A stretch of 64,000 nt of DNA from Micromonospora arborensis. Its GTDB lineage: Bacteria; Actinomycetota; Actinomycetes; Mycobacteriales; Micromonosporaceae. Under the pieces are notes generated by a model. That model saw only the letters and a program-made list of their open reading frames with translations, had not been told where the DNA came from and searched no databases. Of this stretch, positions 32,412-42,700 are shown one piece after another. Each line of letters starts with the position of its first letter. Position 1 is the stretch's first letter. The stretch lies in contig NZ_PYBV01000019.1 of the NCBI RefSeq assembly GCF_003205615.1, forward strand, positions 62,001 to 126,000, written 5' to 3'. Position numbers and translations under genes: made by a program.

Positions 32412-33682
32412 TCCCGCGGCAGCAGCGCGTCATAGCGGACCGGCAGGCTGCGCAGACCCCGGCTGGTGGAGTTGTCGAACGCCCACTCCAGATCGGACGG
32501 GGCCACCGCGAGCCGCAGCCCCGAAAGGCGCCGGAGCAACGTCGGGAACACAATCGAACCCTCCACGCGCGACAGAGGTGCGCCCGCGCAGAAGTGCGGC
32601 CCGTGCCCGAAGGAGAGGTGGCGGTTCGGCTGGCGGGTGATGTCCAACTCGCCGGGGTTGTCGAACACGGCCGGATCGTGGTTCGCGGCGCCCAGGAGCA
32701 CGTGCACGAAGCTCTGCTTAGGGATCTTCACGCCGGCCAGTTCCATGTCTTCGGTGCTGATCCTCAGCGTGCCACGGAACACCGGAGATTCGAACCGCAG
32801 GAACTCCTCGACCGCCGACTCGACCAGCGAGGGGTCGGCCTTCAGGAGTTCAAGCTGGTCCGGCCGTGCCAACAGTGCCGACATTCCGTTGCCGATCAGG
32901 TGCGCGGTCGTCTTGTGGCCGGCGATGATCAGCAGCACGAGATTGGAGATCAGCTCCTCCTCGCTGTACACCTCGTCCTCGTCGGCAGCCCTGATCAGCA
33001 CGCTGACCAGGTCGTCGCCGAGGTCATCGCGCCGGTCGGCGAGCAGGCCGACGAGGTATTGCTCGACCTTGTCGCTCGCGGCCTTGAGCAGCCGGTTACG
33101 TTCCTCGTCCGGGTAGGGCGCGTTGCTGAGCAGGACCACGTCTGACTTGACCTTGCCGCGGTCCGCTGGCGGGATGGCGAGGAACTCGCTGATGACATTC
33201 ATGGGAAGGTCGAAGGCGAAGGTCATCAGGTCCACCTCCCCCGACTCCGGGAAGGCGTCGATCAGGTCGTCGGTGATCTGCTGGATAGCCGGCCGCATCC
33301 GCTCCATGCGCCGTGCGGTGAACGCCTTGCTGACGAGCTTGCGCAGCCGGGTATGGTCCGGCGGGTCCGCGTTGAGCATGTGATGAACGAGGATCGGGCT
33401 GGCGTCCTTCAGTTGCTCCTGGAACCAGTCCGGCGACGCGGCGAGCTGCTTGGACAGCCGAGGGTCGCCAAACGCGCTGAGCGCGGTCTCGTAGTCGGCG
33501 ACCACGTACGCCTCAGCCCCCGGCGGGTGGTTGATCTTGTGGACCGGGCAGTGGCTGCGGACCTCGTTGTCCCAACCGTGTACGTCGTCGCCGGGATTGT
33601 TGAAGAAGTCGGGGGGCAACGTTCGACCCGGGCTCCATTCCTTTCGGACGGACACAACCTTGCCGTCGTCGACTGAGGTCAT
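32408..33682 (-). CDS. Cytochrome P450 (I-helix AGHKTT variant)
   Basis: A 424-residue bacterial class I P450. The heme loop is 'FGHGPHFCAGAPLSRVE' and ExxR is present ('VEEFLRFESP'). In the I helix the conserved acid of 'AG(x)(E/D)TT' is replaced: 'IIAGHKTTAHLIG' has Lys where Glu is expected (codon AAG, read directly). This acid normally helps oxygen activation, so chemistry may differ. The ATG at 33682 overlaps the MFS stop as ATGA. It lies two genes before the Thr-loading A-T protein and could act on a carrier-bound amino acid, as NovI-type P450s do; this is inference. Confidence 0.93.
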   Translation of the reverse strand: MTSVDDGKVVSVRKEWSPGRTLPPDFFNNPGDDVHGWDNEVRSHCPVHKINHPPGAEAYVVADYETALSAFGDPRLSKQLAASPDWFQEQLKDASPILVHHMLNADPPDHTRLRKLVSKAFTARRMERMRPAIQQITDDLIDAFPESGEVDLMTFAFDLPMNVISEFLAIPPADRGKVKSDVVLLSNAPYPDEERNRLLKAASDKVEQYLVGLLADRRDDLGDDLVSVLIRAADEDEVYSEEELISNLVLLIIAGHKTTAHLIGNGMSALLARPDQLELLKADPSLVESAVEEFLRFESPVFRGTLRISTEDMELAGVKIPKQSFVHVLLGAANHDPAVFDNPGELDITRQPNRHLSFGHGPHFCAGAPLSRVEGSIVFPTLLRRLSGLRLAVAPSDLEWAFDNSTSRGLRSLPVRYDALLPRE

Positions 33683-34956
33683 AGCTCGATCTCCTTCAAC
33701 TGCTCGGGGCGTGGCAATGAGCGCATGGTGGGGGTGAGAGTGACCAGCGCGATGAGGGTGGCGACGGTGCACACCGTGCCGAAGACAACCGCGGGACCGC
33801 CTGCGTCGAACAACGCGCCGATGCCGAACAGGCCGATCGGCTGCACGATCAGGGACAGGAAGAAGACCGCGCCGAGAACCCGCCCCTGCGCCTTGTCCGG
33901 GGTGAGTACCGAGACGTAGGTGAGGGTGAGCGCGCTCATGACCGGTCCACGCACGAAGACGAGGCCGACCAGTAGGCCCATGACCCACAGGCTCGGGACG
34001 AATGCGAGCAGGAGCGCGGCGACCGGGCCGATCCACGCGGCGTAGAAGAAGATGTAGCTGGGCTTGACCTTCTTCAGCACCGGAGCGGCGATGAATGCGC
34101 CGGTCAGACCGCCGACGCCGGCGCACGCGACAGCTATGCCGATGAGTGCGGACGAGTCGCTCTCACTCTGCCCCGTCGCGGCGATCGCGATGAAGATACC
34201 GGTGTGGTTGAACACCATGTTGGAGCCCATCGTCCACAGCAGCGTCCAGAACAGGATCGGCTGCCGTCGGATCAACCGGAAGCCCTCCTTCGCATGGCGT
34301 TTGCCGTCGTCGTCGGCCGTCCGCTCTGCTTGCAACGGCTTCTTGATCAGCAGCAGCAGCAGCGACGACACCACGAACGTCACCGCGGCGCCAAGGTATG
34401 GAAAGGCCCGTCCGACGGCGAAGAGCCAGCCGCCGATCGGCGGGCCGATCAGCGTCGCGCCGAAGAACCGGATGCTGTTCTGCGACATCGCCGTGCTGAC
34501 CTGTTCCGGTCGTACCAGCGCCTTGATCGCGGCGATTCCCGCAGGCTGGGACAGGCTGAGGAAGACCGAGGAGGAGATCGCGATCATCAGGATCAACAAC
34601 AGGTTGACGTTGTCGGTGGCGATCAGCAGGTATAGCACGCCGAGCAGCACGGCCCGGGTCAGGTTGCAGATCAGCAGCAGTTTCTTGCGGTCGAATCGGT
34701 CGGCGAACTGGCCCGCGGGAAGCGACACGAGTCCGGCGACGATCACCTGGGCGGCCGCGATCAGACCGGCCCACAGCGCCGATCCCGTCGAGGCGAGGAT
34801 GAGCAGTGGGTAGGCGAACTCCGCGGTCTCCTTGGCGATTGCCGCGAGCGCCTCGCTCGACCACAGTGCTTGGAAGTTCCTGTTGCGCCGCAACGAGACA
34901 GCAGAGTTGGCGGCACCGGGCACCGGCCGCACGGACGCGTCCTGGCTGGTGGACAC
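33679..34956 (-). CDS. MFS transporter, probable product exporter
   Basis: A 425-residue protein with about 12 membrane helices, opening 'LRRNRNFQALWSSEALAAIAKE', the N terminus of the enterobactin-exporter-like (MFS_3) group. The loop after helix 2 carries 'GQFADRFDRKK', the MFS motif A. GTG 34956, preceded by GGAGAGGACGCCCTA, starts 16 bases after the PKS stop and is preferred to a longer frame that would overlap the PKS gene. It sits inside the NRPS-PKS operon, which suggests export of or resistance to the product. Confidence 0.88.
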   Translation of the reverse strand: MSTSQDASVRPVPGAANSAVSLRRNRNFQALWSSEALAAIAKETAEFAYPLLILASTGSALWAGLIAAAQVIVAGLVSLPAGQFADRFDRKKLLLICNLTRAVLLGVLYLLIATDNVNLLLILMIAISSSVFLSLSQPAGIAAIKALVRPEQVSTAMSQNSIRFFGATLIGPPIGGWLFAVGRAFPYLGAAVTFVVSSLLLLLIKKPLQAERTADDDGKRHAKEGFRLIRRQPILFWTLLWTMGSNMVFNHTGIFIAIAATGQSESDSSALIGIAVACAGVGGLTGAFIAAPVLKKVKPSYIFFYAAWIGPVAALLLAFVPSLWVMGLLVGLVFVRGPVMSALTLTYVSVLTPDKAQGRVLGAVFFLSLIVQPIGLFGIGALFDAGGPAVVFGTVCTVATLIALVTLTPTMRSLPRPEQLKEIEL

Positions 34957-34972
34957 TAGGGCGTCCTCTCCT

Positions 34973-37900
34973 TCAATTGGGTCGTTGTTCGGACAGGCAT
35001 GCACGCAGGGTTGCCGCGAGACCGGCGACGTGCGGCACGGTCAGCATCGACCAGTGGTCGCCCGCCGCGTGGTGGGTGCTGACGGCGCCAGAATAGGTGC
35101 CGGTGAGCCTTTCCCGGGTGCGCGCCAGTGCCGCCTCGTCGGTGTCGACGAGGAAAACGGTCGCCGCGCAGCTCACGGGGTGTGGGCGATACCGCAGCAG
35201 CGCGCTGATGTTGGCGGTGAATCGAGCCCGCAGTGCCCGGTCACGGCGTACTCGCGCGCCGAGCGGCCCGGTGCCCAGTACGACGTCACCGAGCATCCGG
35301 AGGCTGCCTGCGAGGTAACCGAGGTCGGCGCCGATCGGACGGGCGGGTGCGGGCGGGAACCCGTCGAGCCCGATCAGATGGTCCACCGTGGCGCCGAGCG
35401 CTTCCAGCTGCCGCGCCACCTCGTGGGCGACGACGACGCCGAACGACCAGCCGCCGAGGGTGTAGGGCCCGGTCGGGTCGACCGACCGGACGGCGGCGAC
35501 GTGCTCGGCAGCGAGCCGCTCGATGCGCCCGCCCGGTGCGCCCGCCGCGGGGTCGCCGGCCGCCGGCGCCACACCGTAGACCGAGCGACCGAGCAGGGCG
35601 GCCAGTTCCCGGTACGGGAGCACGGTGCCGAACGCGTCCGCCATCAGGAACACCGGCCTACCCGACGGCACCGCCGCGGTGTGCAGCGCCACGATCCCCG
35701 GTGCCGGCTGCTGTGCACCGGTGCCGGCCAGGCGCAGCAGGGTGCCGAACGTGGGGTCGGCGACGAATTCGATGGGTGAGACGGATTGTCCTGTCCTCTC
35801 GCGCAGCCGGCTGAGCAGCGAGACCACCATGAGCGATTCGCCCCCGAGCGCGAAGAAGTTGTCCGCTTCGGCCACCGAGGGCACCCCGAGAGTGCCGCAC
35901 CACAGCTCGGCGAGCAGCACCCGGCCGGTGGTGGCGGATCCGGGCGCTGGCGTATCGGCACGCGGGACGACGGGGCGGAATGCGGGCCGGCCGTCGTCCG
36001 GGCTCGTACCAGCGAACGGGTGCGGCGGCAACGAGCATCGGACAGGACGCTCCGACTCGTCAACGTTCATCAGCTCACTCATCGCCGCGTCGACGCCGTG
36101 TGCCCACAGCGAGCCGATCGCCGTGAGCAGCGCCCTTTCTCCCCGCCCGCCGGGTCGGTGGTCGCCGTCACCCGCGGCGCCGCCGGACCTGCCGAGCAGC
36201 GGAATCGTCGCCGGGCCCGGCGACCAGTTCGGATGCCTGCGCAGCGTGCCGAGCATCGAGGTGCCCGGTCCCAGTTCCAGGAAGACGGCGATGTCCGCGT
36301 TGAGGAGGGTGCCTGCGCCGTCGGTCAGGCGGACCGGGTTGAGCAGTTGCCCGGCCCAGTAGTCGGGCCCGGTCACCAGGGTCTCGTCGGCCCAGTCACC
36401 GGTCTGGTTGGCGATCAGCCGAACCGTCGGCCGGGCGGACGGGTTGTCGGCGACCGCGGCACGGAGCGCCTCGGCGGGCTCCCGCATGGCGGGTGAGTGG
36501 AAAGCGTGCCGAACCGAGAGCGGCCGAACGTCGAGACCGGCGAGGGCGTCCGCGGCCAACAGCGCGTCGACGGCAGCCTCCGGACCGGAGAGCACGACCT
36601 GGCGAGGCCCGTCGACGGCGAGCGTCACGCCATGTCCCGTGCCGATCCGGTCGAGCACCTCGGCGGCCGGGGCGGACACCAGGACCATCCGTCCCGCCGG
36701 GGAGGTGGTCATGGCAGAGGCTCGCGCGTACACCAGGCTCGCCGCGTCCCTCGGCTTCCATACTCCCGCGAGCGTGGCCGCCACGTACTCTCCCACGCTG
36801 TTGCCAAACATGGCGGCAGGCCGCACGCCCCAGTCGCCCAGTTGTCTGCCGAGCGCCCAGCCGAGCGCGAACAACCCCAACTGCTGGTGCACCGTGGACC
36901 GGAACCAGTCATCGTCGGGTGGTGCCGCGGCCACGATCGGGCCGAGGTCGACGCCGTGCGTCTCCGATACGTGCTTCGCGACGAGGTCGAAATACCCGCG
37001 GAAGCCGTCGAGCAGCCGGTACGCGCTCGCACCGGCGTTGTCCTGCAACGCGCCCTGGCCGGGGAACACGAAGGCGACGGTGCCGAGCCGTGCCGGTGTG
37101 CCGTCCCCACCGCTCTCACCGAAGGCGCGCAGCGCCTGCTCTGCCTCGTCGTTCATGCTCGCGACGACCGCGTGCCGGTACCGGTGCTGTCGACGTCCGG
37201 CGAGCGTCCACGCGGCCTCGGCCACGTCGACGCCGGGTTCGGTGAATCGGGTGGCGAGGTCGCGGTTGCTCTGCCGCAGTGCTGACGGGGTCGCTGCGGA
37301 CACCGCCAACACCCGGTGTCCGGACCGGATCGGCCTGCTGCGCGTCGGCGCCGCCTCCAGGATCACATGCGCGTTGGTGCCACCCACCCCGAACGAGCTG
37401 ACAGCAGCGAGCGGGGTGCCACGGTCGGGCCACTTCTCCACCTCGGTGCACACTCGAAACGGTGTGTTCGCCAGGTCGAGCATCGGGTTGGGCCGCCTGA
37501 AGTGCGCGGTGGGCACGAACTGGCGATGGTGCAGCGACAACGCCGTCTTGATGAGCCCGGCGACCCCTGCGGCTGCGCCGGTGTGCCCGATGTTGCTCTT
37601 GATCGCACCAAGCCCGCAGGACCCGGCGGTGGCGCCCGCCGGCGCCAGCACGTCGGTCAGCGCGGCGACCTCGATCGGGTCACCGATCCGGGTTCCCGTT
37701 CCGTGCGCCTCCACGTAGTCGACGTCGGCCGGGTCGGTCCCACCGACGTGGTGGGCGTAGCGAATCACCTCGCTCTGTCCTGTCGGCGACGGCGCCGTGT
37801 AGCCGATCTTGTCGGCGCCGTCGTTGTTGATCGCCGAACCGCGGATCAACGCCACGATCCGGTCGCCTTCGCGCAGCGCGTCGGACAACCGCTTGAGCAC

Positions 37901-38614
37901 CACGACCCCGACGCCCTCGCTCGGCACGGTGCCCCCGGCGTGCTCGTCGAAGGGCCGGCACCGGCCGTCAGGGGACAGAATGCCGCCCTCCTCGTACAGG
38001 TACCCCCACTCGTCGCCGGGGATGATCGCAACACCTCCCGCGAGCGCGACGTCACACTCCTGCCCGACGAGGGCGCGGACGGCCGTGTGGGTGGCGGTCA
38101 GCGAGGTCGAGCAGGCGGTCTGCACGGTGAGCGCGGGCCCACGCAGGCCCAGCTTGTACGCGACCCGGGTGGCCAGGAAGTCCTTCTCCCTGCCGATGAC
38201 GGTCGCCAACTCGCCCTGGCCACTACGTACGCGCACGTCGACGACGTCAGCGCCCGCGTAGACCCCTATCCAGCCAGGAAAGCGAGTGGGGTCGATCCCG
38301 GCGTCGTCGATCGCGGCTGACGCGCATTCGAGGAACACTCGTTGCTGAGGGTCGATGCTCGCGGCCTCGGTGCGGGAGTAGCCGAAGAAGGCCCAGTCGA
38401 AGTTCGTGGGGCCGGCGAGCACGCCGCGAGCGGGCACGAACCCCGGCCGGCTGATCTGCTCGTGGTCGGCGCCGCCGTCGGTCAGCTCGGCCCGGGAGTA
38501 GTGGTGGATGCTGTCGGATCCGGCCACCAGGTTGGCCCAGAGCCCGCGGACGTCACCGGCACCGGGGTAGCGGGCGGCCATGCCGACGATGGCGACCGTC
38601 TGGTCCGTGTTCAT
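34973..38614 (-). CDS. Type I polyketide synthase module, KS-AT-ACP-TE
   Basis: A 1213-residue protein. KS (about 5-425): active Cys in 'QTACSTSLTA', His in 'EAHGTGTRIGDP' and 'KSNIGHTGAAAG'. AT (about 515-810): 'FVFPGQGALQ', nucleophile motif 'MFGNSVGEY', and 'HAFHSPAM', the malonyl-type signature. The AT motif has Asn where GHSxGE has His. ACP (about 890-965): 'FFALGGESLMV'. TE (about 985-1210): 'LGGWSFGVVVAHE', with Asp in 'FLVDTDEA' and His in 'GDHWSML'. There is no KR, DH, ER or MT, so one unreduced malonyl extension followed by release is predicted. It lies between the ExxR-less P450 and the exporter, overlapping the P450 by 4 bases. Confidence 0.95.
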   Translation of the reverse strand: MNTDQTVAIVGMAARYPGAGDVRGLWANLVAGSDSIHHYSRAELTDGGADHEQISRPGFVPARGVLAGPTNFDWAFFGYSRTEAASIDPQQRVFLECASAAIDDAGIDPTRFPGWIGVYAGADVVDVRVRSGQGELATVIGREKDFLATRVAYKLGLRGPALTVQTACSTSLTATHTAVRALVGQECDVALAGGVAIIPGDEWGYLYEEGGILSPDGRCRPFDEHAGGTVPSEGVGVVVLKRLSDALREGDRIVALIRGSAINNDGADKIGYTAPSPTGQSEVIRYAHHVGGTDPADVDYVEAHGTGTRIGDPIEVAALTDVLAPAGATAGSCGLGAIKSNIGHTGAAAGVAGLIKTALSLHHRQFVPTAHFRRPNPMLDLANTPFRVCTEVEKWPDRGTPLAAVSSFGVGGTNAHVILEAAPTRSRPIRSGHRVLAVSAATPSALRQSNRDLATRFTEPGVDVAEAAWTLAGRRQHRYRHAVVASMNDEAEQALRAFGESGGDGTPARLGTVAFVFPGQGALQDNAGASAYRLLDGFRGYFDLVAKHVSETHGVDLGPIVAAAPPDDDWFRSTVHQQLGLFALGWALGRQLGDWGVRPAAMFGNSVGEYVAATLAGVWKPRDAASLVYARASAMTTSPAGRMVLVSAPAAEVLDRIGTGHGVTLAVDGPRQVVLSGPEAAVDALLAADALAGLDVRPLSVRHAFHSPAMREPAEALRAAVADNPSARPTVRLIANQTGDWADETLVTGPDYWAGQLLNPVRLTDGAGTLLNADIAVFLELGPGTSMLGTLRRHPNWSPGPATIPLLGRSGGAAGDGDHRPGGRGERALLTAIGSLWAHGVDAAMSELMNVDESERPVRCSLPPHPFAGTSPDDGRPAFRPVVPRADTPAPGSATTGRVLLAELWCGTLGVPSVAEADNFFALGGESLMVVSLLSRLRERTGQSVSPIEFVADPTFGTLLRLAGTGAQQPAPGIVALHTAAVPSGRPVFLMADAFGTVLPYRELAALLGRSVYGVAPAAGDPAAGAPGGRIERLAAEHVAAVRSVDPTGPYTLGGWSFGVVVAHEVARQLEALGATVDHLIGLDGFPPAPARPIGADLGYLAGSLRMLGDVVLGTGPLGARVRRDRALRARFTANISALLRYRPHPVSCAATVFLVDTDEAALARTRERLTGTYSGAVSTHHAAGDHWSMLTVPHVAGLAATLRACLSEQRPN

Positions 38615-39765
38615 CCCACCGCCTCGCGGGTGCCGAGTTCCAGGGGCAGATGGTCAAGACCGACGTAGGAGATGTTCGGTCCCCAGACGGCGGGGGTCGC
38701 CGCCAGCCGCGCATCGGGGAAACGGATGGCGAGTCGCCGCAACACGGTGGCCGCCTCCAGCCGGACCAGGGAGGCGCCGACGCAGTAGTGCGCGCCGAGC
38801 CCGAACGCGAGGTGCCGCCCGGTCCGCTCGCCGGCCCCGTCGGCGTCGGAGGTACCGTCCTCAGCGATCCCGTCGATCGCGGACGACTCGGTGAATACCG
38901 TGGCGCCATCGGCGAGCGGGACGAACACCAGGTCACCGGCCGCAAGCCGGGCGCCGGCCAGCGTCGTGTCCTTCGTGACCACCCTGGCCACGTTGCGCAG
39001 CGGCGGCCGGGTGGCGAGTATGGACTCCACGAACCGGGCCGGCACGCGAGGGTCGTCGTGCTCGGCCGCGTCCTTGAGCATGGCCCACGTCGCCGGGTCA
39101 CCCAACGCGGTGTACACGCACGAGCCGAGCAGCGCCGCAGTCGTCTCCAGCCCGCCGAACAGGATCATGGACAGAGTGGCGGTGGTGACCGCCCGCTCGT
39201 GGGGTGTGTCCGTCGGGAACCGGGACCACAGTGCGGAACCGGTGAGACATGCCGACATCTCCCGCATCACGTCGGTCGCCTTCTCGGCGTGGTCGCGCCG
39301 GTACATCGCGGCGAGGAACGCCGACAGGTGCCGGGACCAGGTGTGCAGGACGCCTGGCTCGATGCCGACACCGACGACGTGGGCCATGACCCGACCGGAC
39401 ACCCCCTCGGCGACCGTGGGGATCAAGTCCGGCGCCTGCTGGGCGGCCAGGTCGTCGAGACACTCGTCGACGATCGCCACGACGCGCTCCTCCAGCGAAC
39501 GCACAGCGGCGAGGGAGAACATGCGCTGCACCGGTCTACGACGGGAGGTGTGCTCGTCCCCGTCGGCGTGCACGAACCACAGCTGGACGAACTCGGTCAG
39601 CGCCCGGTACTCGGCGCGGGACTGGTCGGTCATGTACAGCTCGCCGAGCCGGACGGAGGTCCGGGAGGAGAAGGAGTCGGGATCGGCGAGCACCTGCCTG
39701 GCCAGTGCCCGGTCGGACACCACCCAGCTCTCCAGCCCGTCGTCCCAGCTCAGTCCGTCAGGCAC
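38611..39765 (-). CDS. Cytochrome P450-like protein lacking the ExxR motif
   Basis: A 384-residue P450 with a complete heme loop (FGLGAHYCVGASLVRLE) and a normal I-helix core (FGGLETTAALL). The K-helix ExxR motif is absent: aligned with its neighbours ('VEEALRLASP' in the 45345 gene), this protein reads 'VESILATRPP', so both Glu and Arg are missing. The meander region also has an Asp/Gly-rich insert before the heme loop. A few actinobacterial P450s (CYP157 type) and NRPS-interacting P450s deviate like this. It may be a weakly active enzyme or one adapted to a carrier-bound substrate. It overlaps the NRPS gene by 8 bases. Confidence 0.85.
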   Translation of the reverse strand: MPDGLSWDDGLESWVVSDRALARQVLADPDSFSSRTSVRLGELYMTDQSRAEYRALTEFVQLWFVHADGDEHTSRRRPVQRMFSLAAVRSLEERVVAIVDECLDDLAAQQAPDLIPTVAEGVSGRVMAHVVGVGIEPGVLHTWSRHLSAFLAAMYRRDHAEKATDVMREMSACLTGSALWSRFPTDTPHERAVTTATLSMILFGGLETTAALLGSCVYTALGDPATWAMLKDAAEHDDPRVPARFVESILATRPPLRNVARVVTKDTTLAGARLAAGDLVFVPLADGATVFTESSAIDGIAEDGTSDADGAGERTGRHLAFGLGAHYCVGASLVRLEAATVLRRLAIRFPDARLAATPAVWGPNISYVGLDHLPLELGTREAVG

Positions 39766-42700
39766 GGGGGCCCGCCTTGTCCACGAGCGCCGCGAGCCCG
39801 CTCGGTGTCGGCGTCAGCAGGAAGTCGCGCAGCCGGACGCTGACGCCCAACTGTTCGCGGACGAGCCGGATCAGCCGTACCGCGCCCATCGAGTTTCCCC
39901 CGCTGATGAAGAAGTCGGTGTCGGCGACGACTTCGGTCTCCGCATCGTCGAGCGCCTTGACGAACAACGGGATCACCGATGACACATCGATCGCCTCCAC
40001 GGCGACGGGCCCCGGTGCGGGGGCCCGCCGCTTGGACGCGGCGCCGACGGGCAACGCGCGTGCGACGATCGCCTTGCGGTCGACCTTGCCGTTCTCCGTC
40101 AGCGGCACCTGATCGACGAACGCCCACAGGGTGGGGACCATGTACACGGGTAGCCGCTCGGCGAGCTGGTCCCGCAGCATGATCGCGGTGACCTGGTCGT
40201 CGGCGGCGACGACGGCCGCCACGATGCGCTTCTCGGCGCTGTCCGCGTCGGTGACGACCACGACCGCGTCCTTGACAGAGGTGCTCTCGGTGAGCGCGTC
40301 GCTGACCGCCGACAGCTCGATCCGGTAGCCGCGCAGCTTGACCTGGTGGTCGCGTCGACCGAGGAACCGGACCTGTCCCTGGGTGTCCAGCCGCACCAGG
40401 TCACCGGTACGGTACAGCCGTTCCGGCACATCCGGGGAGAACCGCCCGAACATCTTCGTGGTCTCCGCCGGGTCGTCGAGGTAGCCGTCGGCCAGACCTG
40501 CGCCCGCGCAGAAGAGTTCACCGACCCCGCCGGGTGGGACGAGCCGGCACCGCTCATCCAAGACGTACACCCGGGTTCCGGGCACCGGCGTACCGATGGG
40601 CAACGGGCCGTCGACCTCGCCCGTGGAGCGCACCGAGTAGGTCAGGGTGAAGGTGGTGTTCTCGGTCGGGCCGTATCCGTTGGTGACCACCAGGCCCGGG
40701 TGTCGGGCCAGCACCCGGGCGACGTGCTCGTGCGGCACGACGTCCCCACCGGTGATCAGCTGGCGCATGGTGGCGAAGCCTTCCGGGGAGAACTCCTCGA
40801 CCAACCGGAACAGCCCTGCCGTCAGCCACGCGACGGTGACCTCGCGGTCCCGCAGGAACGCGCCGAGCTCGCTCGGCGACGGGGTGCCGGCGGGGTAGAT
40901 CTCCAGCGTGGCACCACCGAGCAGCGTGGCCCAGATCTCCAGCGTCGACGCGTCGAACGCCAGCGGCGACAGCCGAAGCATCCGGTCACCGGGAGCGAGC
41001 GTGACGAAGTCGGGTTCGTGCGCGAGCCGGACCACTGCGCGGTGTGGGACGCACACCCCCTTGGGCAGTCCGGTGGAGCCGGAGGTGAACGCGACATAGG
41101 CCAGCGAGGCGTCCGTCCCCGCCGTCGGGTACGCCGGGGCGGCCAGCGGTTGGGTGGTCCAGTCCGGTGCCCACGAAGCGCACAGCGGTATGCCCGTGGC
41201 GGCGAGCTGCGCCGCGGCGTACTCGGGGACCAAGGCCGCGCGAGGCGCTGCCTTGGCGAGGATCGCCTCGAGTTGCGGGCCGGGCTGGTTCAGCTCGATG
41301 CCGACGTACGCCGCGCCTGCGAGCACCACGCCGAGCACCCCGATGATCTCACCGACGGAGCGCTCCAGCCCGACCAGCACGCGGTCACCCGGCTGCACAC
41401 CCAACTCTCGCAGCAGCACAGCCTGGCGACCAGCCGCGGCTGCGAGTTGAGCGTAGGTCAGCTCGCGGTCGCCCTCCCGGACGGCGACGGCGTCCGGAAC
41501 CCGGTCGACCACCTCGGCGAACAGCTCTCCGAGGGCCTTGCGGGGAAACTCCTTTCGAGTTCGGTTGAGCTCGTCTAGCAGCGCGAGCCGCTCTCGCGAC
41601 ACGCAGCGCACGTTCGTCAGCCCGCCGGCCACGTCGCGGGTCAGCTCTGCGACGGCCGCCCAGTAGTCGTCGGTGAACGCGACGGCCTCGCTGCGCTGCC
41701 ACACGCTCGTCGCGTACTCGAGCTGACCGAGCAGCGTCGGTTCCGACCGGCCGAACAGAAGCGAAACATCGAACTGCGCACCGCCGCCGTGGCCCTCCTC
41801 GACCCGCACGGTGACGTCGCCCGCCGTGATGCGGTGCGGGATCAGCGCGTCGTGCATGCCGAAACTGGCCTGCACCAGGGGATGGGCGCCGAGATCGCGT
41901 TCGACGCCGAGCAGGTTGACGATCTCCTCGAACGGCAGCGCGCCGGCGTCGATGCTCTTCGCGAGCGATTCCTGCACCCCGCGCAGGTAGGAGGTCACCA
42001 CCAGGTCATCGTCGATGTCCACGCGAACGGGCACGAGGTTGCCGGTCACCGCGACGAGTTCGGTCAGCTCCTCGGTGTCCCGGCCCAGCAACGACACCCC
42101 GATCACCATGGACCGGGCCCCGGTCCACCGACCGAGGGTCAGCGCGTAGGCCCCGAGCAGAACGGTGAACGGTGTGACCCCGGCCGCGCCGGCCGCAGCG
42201 GCCACCCGCGGGCTGACCTCCGGGCCGAGGTCCACCGACAGTCGCTTCCCGGCCGGGTCCTGGACAGCGGGGCGGATCCGGTCTCCCGGTACCTCGAGAA
42301 CCCTCGGCACGTCCGCGAGGTGCTCACGCCAGAACTGCGCCTGTTCGTTCCACACACCGGCGTCGCGGTCCGCGGCCTGCTTGGTCAGCAGGACCGCGAT
42401 GTCGTGGCCTTCCCCGGTCGTGGACGGCGGCGTGCCGTCGCCGAGCGCCGCATACCGGTCGAACACCTCCTTGAACACCAGGCCGATGGACCACGCGTCC
42501 AGGACGATGTGGTGGGCGACCAGCACGATCGCCTGCTGTCCGAACGGGTCGTCGACAAACAGGAACTGGTACGCGGGGCGGGCGGCGAGGTCGAACGGAA
42601 GCCTGCCGCGCGCGGCCGCGGTGACGCGCACGAACGCGGCGAACTCCTCCCGCGTGCCGTCGTGCTGGATGTCGTCGACCTGGTGCCGGTAGGCCCGGTC

